This document shows positions 18,842-29,722 of a stretch of 32,778 bases of DNA, piece by piece (position 1 is the stretch's first letter; each line of letters starts with the position of its first letter). Both the position numbers and the translations under genes were made by a program. Location: positions 1 to 32,778 of the forward strand of contig MDLC01000037.1 of assembly GCA_001723645.1 (NCBI GenBank), in the 5' to 3' direction. This DNA is from Candidatus Endobugula sertula. GTDB taxonomy: Bacteria; Pseudomonadota; Gammaproteobacteria; Pseudomonadales; Cellvibrionaceae. Below the pieces are notes generated by a model. The model saw only the letters and a program-made list of their open reading frames with translations. It was not told the DNA's origin and made no database searches.

Positions 18842-21049
18842 ATGGATGTTTCCTATCTCTTAAATGATTTAAATGACGCCCAACGTAAAGCTGTTACGGC
18901 ACCAGCGGCTAATCAACTGATTTTAGCGGGAGCAGGCAGTGGTAAAACTCGGGTGTTGGTACACCGCATTGCTTGGTTAATTCAGGTAGAAAATGTGTCT
19001 CCCTACAGTATTATGTCGGTGACCTTTACCAATAAAGCGGCCCGGGAAATGCGGGGGCGCCTTGAAACGCTATTAGAAGGTGCTGTTGTTGGTAGTACTC
19101 GGTCTATGTGGGTTGGGACGTTTCATGGTATTGCCCATCGTCTGTTAAAAGCTCACTGGAAAGATGTTGGTTTGCCGCAGAACTTTCAGATTTTGGATAG
19201 TGATGATCAATTACGGTTGGTCAAGCGAGTTTACCAAACCTTACAATTGGACGAGAACTGTTGGCCGCCTCGACAGGCACAATGGTATATCAATGCTCAG
19301 AAAGATGAGGGCTTGCGTCCTCAGTATATTCAGGCAACGGGTGATCCTTACGAAGTAACGATGTTGCAGGTTTATACTGCGTATGAAGAAGTGTGTCGTC
19401 AGGGAGGTCTAGTTGATTTTGGTGAACTATTGCTGCGAGCTCATGAATTATTTTTGGATAATAATGCAGTACTGAATCATTACCAACAACGCTTTCCGTT
19501 TATTTTGGTCGATGAATTTCAGGATACCAACACCATTCAATATGCTTGGCTTCGGGTATTGGCTGGGGCTAATGGCTGTGTCAGTGTGGTGGGTGATGAT
19601 GACCAGTCTATTTATGGCTGGCGCGGAGCCAAGATTGAAAATATTCAACGCTTTAGCGAAGACTTCAATAATACACAAACCATTCGGCTGGAACAAAACT
19701 ACCGTTCTACAGGGTTAATTCTAAAAGCGGCTAATGCTGTGATTGAAAATAACTATAGTCGCTTGGGTAAAGAGCTGTGGACCGAGGGTGATGAAGGTGA
19801 ACCCATAGGTTTATATGCTGCATTTAATGAACACGATGAATCCCGGTTTATTGTAGAAAGTATTCAGCAGTGGGTGAATGAAGGCAATAACTACCATAGC
19901 TCAGCAATTTTATATCGTTCTAATGCGCAATCTCGCGTGCTTGAAGAAGCCTTATTGCGAGAAGGCATTGCTTATCGTATTTATGGTGGCCAGCGCTTTT
20001 ATGATCGTTTGGAAATAAAAAACGCCCTCTCCTATTTACGTTTAATCATTAATCATCACGATGACACGGCGTTCGAGCGTATTATCAATACTCCGATTCG
20101 AGGTATAGGAGGTAAAACAGTAGAAAAGATTCGTCTGTTTGCCCGTGAGCACGGTTGTTCTTCATGGCAGGCGGCAAACACCATGCTGACAGAAAAAATA
20201 CTAGCGCCGCGTGCTGCGAGTGCCGTTGCCCTATTTTTCCAATTAATTGGTCAACTGACTCGTGCAATAGAAGGCCAGGAGTTAGCAGATCAGGTTGATA
20301 TAGTGATTAAGCAATCTGGTTTACTACTGTTCCATAAAAATGAAAAAGGTGAAAAAGGTCAGGCTCGCGTAGAAAACCTGGAAGAATTAGTGAATGCCTG
20401 CCGTGCCTTTGATCCTGATAATGTAGCAACACAAACCGATACTGATAATAAACCCCCTTTATTGGAACAGTTTTTAGATAGCGCCTCATTAGATGCGGGT
20501 GACACACAAGCAGATGAATTTGATGATGCGGTGCAGCTAATGACGTTACACTCTGCTAAAGGCTTGGAGTTCGCGCGTGTCTTTATGGCAGGTGTTGAAG
20601 AGAATCTATTCCCCCATAAAATGTCAGCAGAAGATCCTGAGCGTTTGGAAGAAGAGCGTCGTTTATGTTACGTGGGAATTACTCGTGCGATGGAAAAGCT
20701 TACGATTTCTTATGCTGAAACTCGACGTATGCATGGAACGGAAAGCTATAATCGAATGTCACGCTTTATAAAAGAAATTCCCCATCATTGTATTAGTGAA
20801 ATCCGTTTAAAAACGCAGGTACAGAGGCCATTGGGCTATCAGCAGGTTTCTCGAAAAAAACCTGCTTTGCATGATGAAAGTATAGATATTGGGCATCATT
20901 TAGGTCAGCGGGTAAGTCACCCAATGTTTGGTGACGGAATCATCGTACATTTTGAAAGCCAAGGCAATAACCCACGAGTACAAGTTAATTTTGATAGTGA
21001 AGGCAGTAAGTGGTTAGTGCTGAAATATGCTAATTTACAAGCGATATAA
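18842..21049 (+). CDS. uvrD: ATP-dependent DNA helicase II UvrD
   Basis: UvrD is a superfamily 1A 3'-5' helicase used in nucleotide excision and mismatch repair. Its 735 residues are near E. coli UvrD (720) and longer than Rep (673). The Q-motif region has LNDLNDAQRKAV, Walker A is AGAGSGKT (29-36), and motif Ia is TFTNKAAREM. Motif II is DEFQD (224-228), then GDDDQSIYGWRGA (III), QNYRST (IV), TLHSAKGLEF (V) and VGITRA (VI). The C-terminal Tudor-like tail, HPMFGDGIIVHFE and so on, marks UvrD rather than Rep. The 217-bp gap after glmS holds no evident gene. Confidence 0.96.
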   Translation: MDVSYLLNDLNDAQRKAVTAPAANQLILAGAGSGKTRVLVHRIAWLIQVENVSPYSIMSVTFTNKAAREMRGRLETLLEGAVVGSTRSMWVGTFHGIAHRLLKAHWKDVGLPQNFQILDSDDQLRLVKRVYQTLQLDENCWPPRQAQWYINAQKDEGLRPQYIQATGDPYEVTMLQVYTAYEEVCRQGGLVDFGELLLRAHELFLDNNAVLNHYQQRFPFILVDEFQDTNTIQYAWLRVLAGANGCVSVVGDDDQSIYGWRGAKIENIQRFSEDFNNTQTIRLEQNYRSTGLILKAANAVIENNYSRLGKELWTEGDEGEPIGLYAAFNEHDESRFIVESIQQWVNEGNNYHSSAILYRSNAQSRVLEEALLREGIAYRIYGGQRFYDRLEIKNALSYLRLIINHHDDTAFERIINTPIRGIGGKTVEKIRLFAREHGCSSWQAANTMLTEKILAPRAASAVALFFQLIGQLTRAIEGQELADQVDIVIKQSGLLLFHKNEKGEKGQARVENLEELVNACRAFDPDNVATQTDTDNKPPLLEQFLDSASLDAGDTQADEFDDAVQLMTLHSAKGLEFARVFMAGVEENLFPHKMSAEDPERLEEERRLCYVGITRAMEKLTISYAETRRMHGTESYNRMSRFIKEIPHHCISEIRLKTQVQRPLGYQQVSRKKPALHDESIDIGHHLGQRVSHPMFGDGIIVHFESQGNNPRVQVNFDSEGSKWLVLKYANLQAI

Positions 21050-21169
21050 TTTTTTAAACACCTCACATCGGGAGTGACCAACACTATTGGCGTTATCATT
21101 TTTCAGCGTTAATGGTTGAGGGTTTTATACATTCTAATCTTGCTTAAGATGAATATTGATGAGGAGACT

Positions 21170-21652
21170 ATGGTAGAGATTGCTATTCGTCCAGCGACTA
21201 AAGATGATGCAGCGCTAATTTTACATTTAATCAAAGAACTGGCTATTTACGAAAAAGCTGAACAAGAAGTTATTGCGACTTCTGAGGATATTCGTCAATC
21301 ATTATTTGCTGAAAACTCAACCGCACACGGTTTGATTTGTACTATAGATGATAAACCTATTGGGTATGCAGTCTATTTCTTTAATTATTCAACGTGGTTA
21401 GGTAAGCCAGGATTATACTTGGAAGATTTATATGTTACCTCCGAATGTCGCGGTCAAGGAGCGGGTAAATTGTTGCTAAAACATCTAGCAAACATAGCTT
21501 TGGACAAAGGTTGCGGTCGTTTTGAATGGAGCGTCCTCGACTGGAATGAACCTGCGATACAATTCTATCAATCTATTGGTGCCAAGCCACAAAATGAATG
21601 GGTGGCTTATCGTTTGGTTGGTGCTGCACTTAAAGCGTTTGCTCATAGTTAA
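21170..21652 (+). CDS. GNAT family N-acetyltransferase, SSAT-like
   Basis: This 160-residue protein has the acetyl-CoA-dependent GNAT fold. The N-terminal strand is IAIRPATKDDAALILHLIKE. Motif A with the pyrophosphate-binding loop is YLEDLYVTSECRGQGAGKLL (loop RGQGAG at about 94-99). Motif B is WSVLDWNEPAIQFYQSIGAK. The layout and wording closely resemble eukaryotic spermidine/spermine N1-acetyltransferase (RPAT..D, ELA.YE, YLED, WNEP.I.FY). A polyamine or amino-acid-like amine is therefore a possible substrate, but this cannot be decided here. I chose the ATG at 21170 because GAGGAG lies just before it; an upstream TTG at 21116 would add 18 poorly fitting residues. It is convergent with aroE. 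Confidence 0.85.
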   Translation: MVEIAIRPATKDDAALILHLIKELAIYEKAEQEVIATSEDIRQSLFAENSTAHGLICTIDDKPIGYAVYFFNYSTWLGKPGLYLEDLYVTSECRGQGAGKLLLKHLANIALDKGCGRFEWSVLDWNEPAIQFYQSIGAKPQNEWVAYRLVGAALKAFAHS

Positions 21653-21730
21653 TTCGCCACGGTTATTGAGGCTTTAAATTGTTGTATGAAAAACAAAAAA
21701 GGTATCTATTGGTTTATTTTTTTAGACGAC

Positions 21731-22555
21731 TTAAAGTTGTAAACGAAGCTTTTGAATTACCTCGTATGTTTCTGGATAAACACCACGCCATTGATAAAAT
21801 GATTCTGCTCCCTGGCAGACTAACATTCCCAATCCGTCAGCAGTATTTGTAGCACCATTTTTTTTCGCCCACTGCATAAAAATAGTATCTCTATTGGCAT
21901 ACATCATATCGTAGCAGCAGCTATTGCTATGCAAAATATCACGGGATAAATTCGGTAACTTTCCATCTAAGCTAGCAGATGTCCCATTAACAATGATATC
22001 AAAACAACCACTTAATTCAGGATAGCTACAGGCAGAAACATTCCCTAGGTCACAGAAACTACCAGCCAGGATTTCTGCCTTATCAACACTACGGTTGGCG
22101 ATAACAACAAGTTCAGGTTTTGCACTTAATAATGGTTCCAAAATGCCACGAACAGCACCTCCTGCACCTAATACCAAAGTTTTTTTCCCACTTAATGCCC
22201 ATTTTAAATTATTTTTTATATCGTTAATTAAGCCCACACCGTCGGTATTATCACCCATAATATAGTGATCTTTTTTAATGAGTGTGTTTACAGCACCTGC
22301 TCTTTTAGCTCGGGCTGTTAACTGATCGGCATAGTTAAAAGCGTCTAGCTTAAAGGGTACGGTAATATTTAAACCCTTACCTCCAGTAGAAAAAAATTGG
22401 TCTGCAGCGGTATTAAATTTATCCACATCAATGCATCTGGCGCTATAACTGATTGCTTGTTGTGTTTGTTCGGCAAAAGCTGCTTGTAGAATAGGAGATT
22501 TTGAATGGTTAATAGGGTTACCAAAAACAGCGTATTGGTCATTATTTTTTGCCAC
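21731..22555 (-). CDS. aroE: shikimate dehydrogenase (NADP+) AroE
   Basis: AroE reduces 3-dehydroshikimate to shikimate with NADPH in aromatic amino acid synthesis. With the GTG start at 22555 it has 274 residues, against 272 in E. coli. An AGGAGA ribosome binding site lies five bases before that GTG; a longer frame to 22588 would lack this and overlap hemF. Substrate-binding residues are in FGNPINHSKSP (about 11-21). The catalytic Lys is K69 in NITVPFK and the catalytic Asp is D105 in GDNTDG. The NADP-binding glycine loop GAGGAVRG is at about 131-138. It is last in the minus-strand LysM-dprA-tsaC-hemF-aroE series, 23 bp after hemF. Confidence 0.95.
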   Translation of the reverse strand: MAKNNDQYAVFGNPINHSKSPILQAAFAEQTQQAISYSARCIDVDKFNTAADQFFSTGGKGLNITVPFKLDAFNYADQLTARAKRAGAVNTLIKKDHYIMGDNTDGVGLINDIKNNLKWALSGKKTLVLGAGGAVRGILEPLLSAKPELVVIANRSVDKAEILAGSFCDLGNVSACSYPELSGCFDIIVNGTSASLDGKLPNLSRDILHSNSCCYDMMYANRDTIFMQWAKKNGATNTADGLGMLVCQGAESFYQWRGVYPETYEVIQKLRLQL

Positions 22556-22578
22556 TATGGTCTCCTGTTGAATGCGAG

Positions 22579-23532
<954 letters not shown>

Positions 23533-23569
23533 TTACCAAAAGAGCTTGATTCGGAGTTAAATGAAAGGA

Positions 23570-24139
23570 TTAACGAATGATTTCGCCAGAGATTAAGTCC
23601 CTAATTTCTGAGGGTTGCTGTCGATTACCGACACAACCAGTAGCAATATTGTCTAAATAGACAGACTGATTAAAATAACGGCATACTTGCCAACGGTATC
23701 GAGGAGCAGGTTTTCCTTGGGGGTTAGCAGAGGTAGAGACAATTGGCCCACCAAATGCTTTGCAGAGATCATGTACATAGGGGTGCGCGCTTACACGTAA
23801 CGCTACAGAACTGAAATCACCACTAATCCATGAGGGGATCGATCCATTATTAGGGACTAACCAAGTGACGGGTCCCGGCCAGGTTTTTTCTAGTTGATCT
23901 CGTTGCTGGGAGTTAATCTTTGTTAAGTAGGGAGATAATTGTTTCATAGTCGCAGCAACTAAAATCAGCCCTTTGCCAGGATCCCTTTGTTTGAGCGCGA
24001 ATATTTTTTTTACCGCTTTGTTATTATATGGATCACAACCGAAGCCCCAAACTGCTTCAGTAGGATATGCAACAACTCCCCCTTGGCGCATGATGCTGAC
24101 ATTGATGGCAATTGATGGATTATATTTTTGATAGAACAT
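23570..24139 (-). CDS. tsaC: L-threonylcarbamoyladenylate synthase TsaC
   Basis: TsaC (YrdC/RimN) makes threonylcarbamoyl-AMP from threonine, bicarbonate and ATP, the first step of t6A37 formation in ANN-decoding tRNAs. From the ATG at 24139 it has 189 residues, matching E. coli (190). The longer frame to 24193 overlaps the end of dprA and adds 18 unfamiliar residues, though it cannot be excluded. Family motifs are GGVVAYPTEAVWGFGCDP, IFALKQRDPGKGLILVA, WPGPVTWLVP, VALRVSAHP and GGPIVSTSANPQGKPAP. It is the short YrdC type, without the C-terminal Sua5 domain. It lies directly downstream of dprA, as in Pseudomonas and E. coli. Confidence 0.93.
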   Translation of the reverse strand: MFYQKYNPSIAINVSIMRQGGVVAYPTEAVWGFGCDPYNNKAVKKIFALKQRDPGKGLILVAATMKQLSPYLTKINSQQRDQLEKTWPGPVTWLVPNNGSIPSWISGDFSSVALRVSAHPYVHDLCKAFGGPIVSTSANPQGKPAPRYRWQVCRYFNQSVYLDNIATGCVGNRQQPSEIRDLISGEIIR

Positions 24140-24179
24140 AAAAGTATTTGTTATTGGGTATTTATTGACAAGTTTACCA

Positions 24180-25361
24180 TTATACGCATTCATAACCCCA
24201 ATCAGAGAGTTTTATCCAACCGTGGATTTCCAGATTGATTAAGTGAACGGATAATTGTTGTGGTGATAAGCGTGTTGACAGGGATAATTGATCAATCGTT
24301 GTTGGTTTAAAACCGAGATGGTGAATAATCAGAGTTTCTTCTGCGCTTAATGACTCAGGCACCTTGTTTTTTAACTTTTCGGTGGTTAAGGCGGAGCCTC
24401 TGGCGGGTAATCTCAGATGGTGAAGAATACCCTGTAAGTGTTCTACAATATCCTCACTGTTTTCCACCAATGTTGCCCTACGTTTAATTAATTGATGGCA
24501 GCCTTTCGCTTGAGGATTATGAATGGAGCTGGGAATGGCAAATACCTCTCGCCCCTGCTCAAGTGCGTAGTTAGCTGTTATTAAAGAGCCACTTTTAATA
24601 GCCGCTTCAACTATTAGCACTCCCAGACTCAAGCCGCTAATGATACGATTGCGCCGGGGAAAGTGATCGGCTTTAGGTGGGCTTTGTGGGGGGAACTCGG
24701 TAATCAGTGTTCCTCCTGCAGCGAGGATTTGATCGGCAAGATAGCGATGACGCTTGGGATAAATATCATCAATACCCGTTGCCATAACGGCGATGGTTTT
24801 ACCATGGGCATTCAACGTCGCTTGATGGGCTGCGCCGTCAATGCCTAGAGCGAGTCCACTGGTAATAGTAAAACCACACTTTGCCAGGTGAGAGGCAAAT
24901 AGACGGGTATTCTGTAGACCATTATGAGTGGGGTTGCGTGAGCCAACCAGTGCCAACTGAGGTAATGATAAATTGTGCAAGTCGCCTTTGGTATAGAGTA
25001 TGGGAGGGGGCTGGTGAATTTCTTTAAGTAATGGAGGGTAGAGGTGGTGGTCGCTATGAATGATCTTACCTTGCTGTTTATCGGTATGATGAATAATATG
25101 TTGTGCAGATTGCATGAGCTGACTGTGTTCCCCTTGATGTTGGTAATCCCGTAATAGTGATCGGCCTTGCTCATTAAGGAAGGGTAATTCAGCGGGTGGT
25201 GATAGTAATACCCGTTCCGGGGAACCAAACGCTTCTACCAAAGACCAAAATCGGCTAGTAGCAATATTGGGTAATAGTGTCAATAATAAGTGAGATAAAA
25301 AAGGCAGGGAGGTATTATTGTTTGTCAGAGGTTTGTTATTCATCTTATCCATATGTTTCAT
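24180..25361 (-). CDS. dprA: DNA-processing protein DprA (Smf)
   Basis: DprA binds incoming single-stranded DNA and loads RecA during natural transformation. It is also widely conserved in non-competent bacteria. It has 393 residues. The Rossmann-like core begins at LALVGSRNPTHNGLQ (about 136-150) and continues with TSGLALGIDGAAHQATL, AVMATGIDDIYPKRH, EFPPQSPPKADHFPRRNRII and EAAIKSGSLITANYALEQGREVFAIP. The last 70 residues form a winged-helix-like domain (ETLIIHHLGFKPTTIDQLS). The exact start among three nearby Met codons (25361, 25352, 25343) is unclear because no clear ribosome binding site is seen. It probably shares a transcript with tsaC. Confidence 0.94.
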   Translation of the reverse strand: MKHMDKMNNKPLTNNNTSLPFLSHLLLTLLPNIATSRFWSLVEAFGSPERVLLSPPAELPFLNEQGRSLLRDYQHQGEHSQLMQSAQHIIHHTDKQQGKIIHSDHHLYPPLLKEIHQPPPILYTKGDLHNLSLPQLALVGSRNPTHNGLQNTRLFASHLAKCGFTITSGLALGIDGAAHQATLNAHGKTIAVMATGIDDIYPKRHRYLADQILAAGGTLITEFPPQSPPKADHFPRRNRIISGLSLGVLIVEAAIKSGSLITANYALEQGREVFAIPSSIHNPQAKGCHQLIKRRATLVENSEDIVEHLQGILHHLRLPARGSALTTEKLKNKVPESLSAEETLIIHHLGFKPTTIDQLSLSTRLSPQQLSVHLINLEIHGWIKLSDWGYECV

Positions 25362-25451
25362 CCATGAGAGTACTATACTATTTTAGCAGTCCGTTAGTCC
25401 TTCGTTCCTGTCATTTTAGGGTTGGCAGGTCGTATTATAATAGCAGATATT

Positions 25452-26564
25452 TTAGGGGGAGCGGACTAAATCTCTAATACTAATGCCTTTATCTGCTTCC
25501 AATATAATACCCAGGCTCATTTTTTCAAAGGTTTGGAAAATCAAAACTAACCCCGAGCGCTCATTAGGCAGATCTATAACTTTTGGTGTGCCTTTTTGGG
25601 CAAAACGGTCTCTAATGCGCTCCCCTCGTTTATTAATGGTCAGTAGATGTCCCTGGCTTAAGCCGACATTATGCCCCAGATTGATAGCAACAATATCGAA
25701 TTTTCCAGCTTGAATTCCGCGCTCAATTGCCATAATCATTCCCTCTACTTTACTATCCAGAGGTTTAGGAAAAAATGTAGACATAATTTGGCGTTCTTTT
25801 TTAGGAAGTAAGCGGTCACCAACCCGTACTTCCCCAATAGATTCGGAGATAGCAAAAGTAGCCACAGGCTTATTAAATGCTCGTCTACTGGCAGATCCAA
25901 TATAAATGGCTTGTATACCCAGCACTTTTCGTGTTTTTGGATCTATATAGCTCTTGCCTTGACGATAAATGCCATAATTTCTTATTGAAGAACTGAAGTC
26001 ACCGCGTGCGTATAGGTTATCGCCTGTGCCTAAAATAACCCTTTGTTCTGGCCCAGCAATAACATGAGGTGCTTTAAGCAGTGTTACTTTATCAACAATG
26101 CGGTTACCAAGCAGAAAGCTGTTAATTTTTTCCAAAGGGATTGAATCAATCCTCTGTTTAATCGGTGCTGGATGAATTTTAGGCGATAGCTTGACAGTTT
26201 TTAATGTTTTCTTATCGGAGGAGGTTTTTGTTAGTGTATTGGAATGCGTGGTTGTGGTAGTAGAACGATCATTACCACGTTCAATGGTTAAGCGGGGCTG
26301 GCCATCAATGACAATCAGACGAATAATATCGCCTGGGTAAATCAGGTGTGGATTGGTAATTCGAGAATTGGCTTCCCAGACTTCCGTCCAGCGCCAGGGA
26401 TCTTTTAGGAAGCGCTCTGAAATACCCCAGAGAGTGTCACCTTTAACAACAGAATAGGTTTTAGGATGACCTTCTCGAAATAAAGCGTCTTCAGCATAAG
26501 TGGGCAGGACCGCACCTAAACTGAAACACCATAAGAATAAATGGTTAAATACAACCTTTTTCAT
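25452..26564 (-). CDS. exported LysM-domain protein
   Basis: From the ATG at 26564 this is a 370-residue protein with a signal peptide: MKK, a hydrophobic core, then a likely cleavage after TYA (residue 24). The LysM domain follows at about 36-84 (TYSVVKGDTLWGISERFLKD, then WRWTEVWEANSRITNPHLIY and PGDIIRL) and should bind peptidoglycan. The middle is Ser/Thr/Lys-rich and low in complexity. The C-terminal 200 residues resemble the uncharacterised region of the LysM protein found beside dprA and def in Pseudomonas. They contain GDNLYARG and IVAINLGHNVGLSQGHLL. The longer frame to 26618 places residues before the signal peptide and is less likely. Its catalytic role, if any, is unknown. Confidence 0.88.
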   Translation of the reverse strand: MKKVVFNHLFLWCFSLGAVLPTYAEDALFREGHPKTYSVVKGDTLWGISERFLKDPWRWTEVWEANSRITNPHLIYPGDIIRLIVIDGQPRLTIERGNDRSTTTTTHSNTLTKTSSDKKTLKTVKLSPKIHPAPIKQRIDSIPLEKINSFLLGNRIVDKVTLLKAPHVIAGPEQRVILGTGDNLYARGDFSSSIRNYGIYRQGKSYIDPKTRKVLGIQAIYIGSASRRAFNKPVATFAISESIGEVRVGDRLLPKKERQIMSTFFPKPLDSKVEGMIMAIERGIQAGKFDIVAINLGHNVGLSQGHLLTINKRGERIRDRFAQKGTPKVIDLPNERSGLVLIFQTFEKMSLGIILEADKGISIRDLVRSP

Positions 26565-26849
26565 AGAGTAGAGCCTATTTTCATTCCAATACAAACGGTT
26601 TAGTAGATGACGTATCATTTGTTTGTAAGCGTTATCATTTTAATAAACCCGTAAAAAGCACTCTATATTAGACTATGTAAGTATTTTTGCTACGACCTAA
26701 CGGATTTATTTAGGATAATGATATTTCATGGTTTACAACTGCCTTTATAGCACTAAATCCTGTATCATCATAGCTTTAGAAAATATTCTTCGTTTTTTAC
26801 TGGAACTAGTCCCAACACATACTCGTTTTTTGAGATAGATCAATTGACC
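26565..26849. other. divergent intergenic region between the LysM gene and def
   Basis: This 285-bp AT-rich region must hold the promoters for two divergent transcripts, the LysM-dprA-tsaC-hemF-aroE genes and def-fmt-rsmB-trkA. Several TATA-like hexamers are present, but I see no pair with convincing -35 and -10 boxes and correct spacing. No RNA gene or small ORF is supported. Confidence 0.5.
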
Positions 26850-27353
26850 ATGACCAGACTGACTATTCTTGAGTTTCCTGATCCACGGCTAAGAACAAAA
26901 GCTGAACCTGTAATAGATATCAATTCCACGACCCAGCGTATTATTGATAATATGTTTGAAACCATGTACGCGGCTCCAGGTATTGGCTTAGCGGCTACCC
27001 AGGTTAATATTCATCAACAGATGATTGTCATTGATATCAGCGAAGAAAAAGACCAACCTTTGGTTTTTATTAACCCAAAGATTACGATACAGAATCAGCA
27101 ACTCGAATCCTACGATGAGGGCTGTTTATCTGTTCCCGGATTTCATGAAACCGTGAAACGGCCAAAGGGCGTTCGGGTTGAGGCTCTTGATCGAAATGGT
27201 AACCCGTTTACCCTGGAGCCGGAAGGTTTATTGGCGGTGTGTATTCAACATGAAGTTGACCACTTAAATGGTAAATTATTTGTGGATTATTTATCCAATA
27301 TAAAGCGCCAACGAATTCGTAAAAAACTGGAAAAACAACACCAAAGAACCTAA
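26850..27353 (+). CDS. def: peptide deformylase
   Basis: Def removes the formyl group from the N-terminal Met of new proteins and uses Fe2+. The ATG at 26850 gives 167 residues (E. coli 169); a TTG two codons earlier is possible but unnecessary. The three defining motifs are intact: [17 protein letters not shown] with the metal-binding Cys, and [12 protein letters not shown] with both metal-binding His and the catalytic Glu. It is followed 30 bp later by fmt, whose product adds the formyl group to initiator tRNA, the usual pairing. Confidence 0.98.
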   Translation: MTRLTILEFPDPRLRTKAEPVIDINSTTQRIIDNMFETMYAAPGIGLAATQVNIHQQMIVIDISEEKDQPLVFINPKITIQNQQLESYDEGCLSVPGFHETVKRPKGVRVEALDRNGNPFTLEPEGLLAVCIQHEVDHLNGKLFVDYLSNIKRQRIRKKLEKQHQRT

Positions 27354-27383
27354 CTATACGCTAATAATAGAAAACCAATCGAC

Positions 27384-28328
27384 GTGTCATTAACCATTAT
27401 TTTTGCGGGTACTCCAGAGTTTGCGGCCCACCATTTACAAGCCTTGATCGATAGTGATCACAAGGTGGTGGCTGTTTATACACAGCCCGATCGCCCTGCA
27501 GGACGAGGTAAAAAGCTCACTTCCAGTGCTGTAAAAAAACTAGCACAGGCACATCGATTACCTATTGAACAGCCTATCTCATTAAAAGATACGCAGGCAC
27601 AGAACATATTGGTGGGTTATCAAGCAGAGGTAATGGTGGTGGTAGCCTATGGTTTATTATTACCGACAATCGTTTTAAAGGCTCCTCGCTATGGTTGTCT
27701 CAATGTGCATGGATCCATTTTGCCACGCTGGCGAGGGGCTGCTCCGATACAGCGCGCTATTGAGGCGGGAGATAAAGAAACGGGTATTACTATTATGCAA
27801 ATGGACAAAGGCCTTGATACTGGTGATATGTTATTAAAGAAAAAGTGCTCTATTGAAAATAATGATAGTGCTCAAACGTTGCATGATAAGTTAATGAAGC
27901 TGGGAGCATCGGCATTATTAAAAACGCTAGATCTTTTAGAGAACAACCAGTTAAATCCGAAACAACAAGATGATACGTTAGCTTGTTATGCAGAAAAAAT
28001 TAATAAGCAGGAAGCAAAAATAAACTGGCAGGACAGTGCAAAAAATATTGCCAGACGTATCAGGGCATTTAATCCTGTTCCGGTAGCTTACAGCTTTTTA
28101 AACGGTGATCGTATTAAAATTCTTAAAACGAATATTATTGATGTAACGACAAAAAAACCAGCGGGAGAGATTATTTCTATGGATAAAAATGGTTTAGTCG
28201 TAAGCTGTGGTGAACAGGCGTTGTGTATTAAAACATTGCAAGTTCCCGGTAAAAAGGCAGTGAGTGATAAAGAGTTACTGCATGGGTACAGTGATCGTTT
28301 TGTTGTTGGTCATTGTTTTTCAGATTAA
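27384..28328 (+). CDS. fmt: methionyl-tRNA formyltransferase
   Basis: Fmt transfers a formyl group from 10-formyl-tetrahydrofolate to Met-tRNAfMet. It has 314 residues (E. coli 315) and starts with GTG at 27384. The N-terminal domain has FAGTPEFAAHHLQ (about 7-19) and YTQPDRPAGRGKKL, the tRNA-contacting loop. The active site is NVHGSILPRWRGAAPIQRAI (around 107-126), with the catalytic Asn and His, and the following DTGDM supplies the Asp. The C-terminal OB-like domain has RIRAFNPVPVAY and ends normally. rsmB begins 17 bp after its stop. Confidence 0.97.
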   Translation: MSLTIIFAGTPEFAAHHLQALIDSDHKVVAVYTQPDRPAGRGKKLTSSAVKKLAQAHRLPIEQPISLKDTQAQNILVGYQAEVMVVVAYGLLLPTIVLKAPRYGCLNVHGSILPRWRGAAPIQRAIEAGDKETGITIMQMDKGLDTGDMLLKKKCSIENNDSAQTLHDKLMKLGASALLKTLDLLENNQLNPKQQDDTLACYAEKINKQEAKINWQDSAKNIARRIRAFNPVPVAYSFLNGDRIKILKTNIIDVTTKKPAGEIISMDKNGLVVSCGEQALCIKTLQVPGKKAVSDKELLHGYSDRFVVGHCFSD

Positions 28329-28345
28329 GCGACAAAAAACAAAAA

Positions 28346-29722
28346 ATGACTAAAGAAAGTAATACTCGTATCACAGCGGTTAACATACTGTTGCGTTTAT
28401 TGCAGCAACAAGGCTCCTTGGCGAGTGAAATCAATGGTTTTACCAAAGACTTTGATGAACAGGAAAAACGCTTTGTACAAGAATTAAGTTATGGCACTTG
28501 CCGTTGGTATTTTTATCTTGAAAACGTGTTATCCAATTATGTAAAAAAGCCACTAAAAGCAAAAGATAACGACATTAAATTGTTATTATTATTGGGCTTG
28601 TATCAATTACAATTTACTCGTGTGCCACCTTATGCTGCGATTAACGAGACGGTGGATGCTGCGTTTTTTTTTCGTAAACAATGGGCAAAAGGATTAATTA
28701 ATGGAGTATTGCGGTCATTCCAACGGGAACAGAAATCTGTTGAAGACCCCGCGACAAAGAATACTGTCATCTATACAAACATCAGCAAACAATCACACCC
28801 AGACTGGTTACAAAAAACGATTGGTCGAATCTGGCCCGACCAGGCAGAAGCAATTTTTGCTGCCAATAACCAACACCCTCCATTCACACTGCGTGTTAAT
28901 CAAAATCGCATGACGGTTGATGACTATCTTGCTCGTTGTCAACAACAACTACCTGGTCTTGAAACCACGAAAAACCGTTATAGTCCCGTTGGGATTACAC
29001 TGGACAAACCTATCGATGTGACAGCCCTACAAGGTTTTACTGATGGTATTGTCAGTGTGCAGGATGAAGCCGCACAACTTGCCCCTTACCTGCTGGATTT
29101 ACAGTCAGGTCAAAGAGTTCTGGATGCTTGTTGTGCTCCTGGAGGTAAAACCTGTCATATAGGGGAAGTGCAGACAGACTTAAAGCTATTGACAGCTCTG
29201 GATTTGGAAGAGCGACGCTTAAATCGTGTTTATGAAAATTTGCAGCGTTTATCTATTGATGCAAAGGTTATTTGTGGTGATGCCACCCATCCACAGTCTT
29301 GGTGGGATGGTCAGTGTTTTGACCGCATTTTATTAGATGCTCCCTGTTCCGCTACTGGGGTGATTCGTCGACATCCTGATATTAAATTACTGCGTACACC
29401 GCAAGCGGTTGATACATTAGCACAGTTGCAGATATCTATTCTGGAAGCACTTTGGCCGTTACTGCTTGATGGCGGTATACTACTGTACGCAACCTGCTCG
29501 ATATTGCCGCAGGAAAATACTCAAATTATAGAACAGTTTGTTGTTTCTCACGATAATGCGGAACATAGTATAATTAAGGCCGGTTGGGGGATACCCCAAC
29601 CTTTTGGTCGACAACTGTTACCACAGCCAGGTGGACACGATGGCTTTTACTACGCACGTTTAATCAAACGCAACAAGGGTAGTGATCCTGCTCTCCAAAT
29701 AGCGAAGCGAATAAGGCAATGA
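28346..29722 (+). CDS. rsmB: 16S rRNA (cytosine(967)-C(5))-methyltransferase RsmB
   Basis: RsmB (Sun/Fmu) methylates C967 of 16S rRNA with SAM. The ATG at 28346 gives 458 residues, slightly longer than E. coli (429). A TTG inside the end of fmt (28313) is open but less likely. The N-terminal NusB-like RNA-binding domain has [14 protein letters not shown] and [13 protein letters not shown]. The methyltransferase domain has [15 protein letters not shown], the release cysteine C334 in [17 protein letters not shown], and the nucleophile C384 in [11 protein letters not shown]. Its TGA overlaps the ATG of trkA by four bases (ATGA), suggesting coupled translation. Confidence 0.97.
   Translation: MTKESNTRITAVNILLRLLQQQGSLASEINGFTKDFDEQEKRFVQELSYGTCRWYFYLENVLSNYVKKPLKAKDNDIKLLLLLGLYQLQFTRVPPYAAINETVDAAFFFRKQWAKGLINGVLRSFQREQKSVEDPATKNTVIYTNISKQSHPDWLQKTIGRIWPDQAEAIFAANNQHPPFTLRVNQNRMTVDDYLARCQQQLPGLETTKNRYSPVGITLDKPIDVTALQGFTDGIVSVQDEAAQLAPYLLDLQSGQRVLDACCAPGGKTCHIGEVQTDLKLLTALDLEERRLNRVYENLQRLSIDAKVICGDATHPQSWWDGQCFDRILLDAPCSATGVIRRHPDIKLLRTPQAVDTLAQLQISILEALWPLLLDGGILLYATCSILPQENTQIIEQFVVSHDNAEHSIIKAGWGIPQPFGRQLLPQPGGHDGFYYARLIKRNKGSDPALQIAKRIRQ

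Noticed and set aside
27147-27160. parS-like half site (GAAACCGTGAAACG) near the middle of def
   Set aside because: Only one arm matches parS, the central CACGTG is missing, and it lies within conserved coding sequence.
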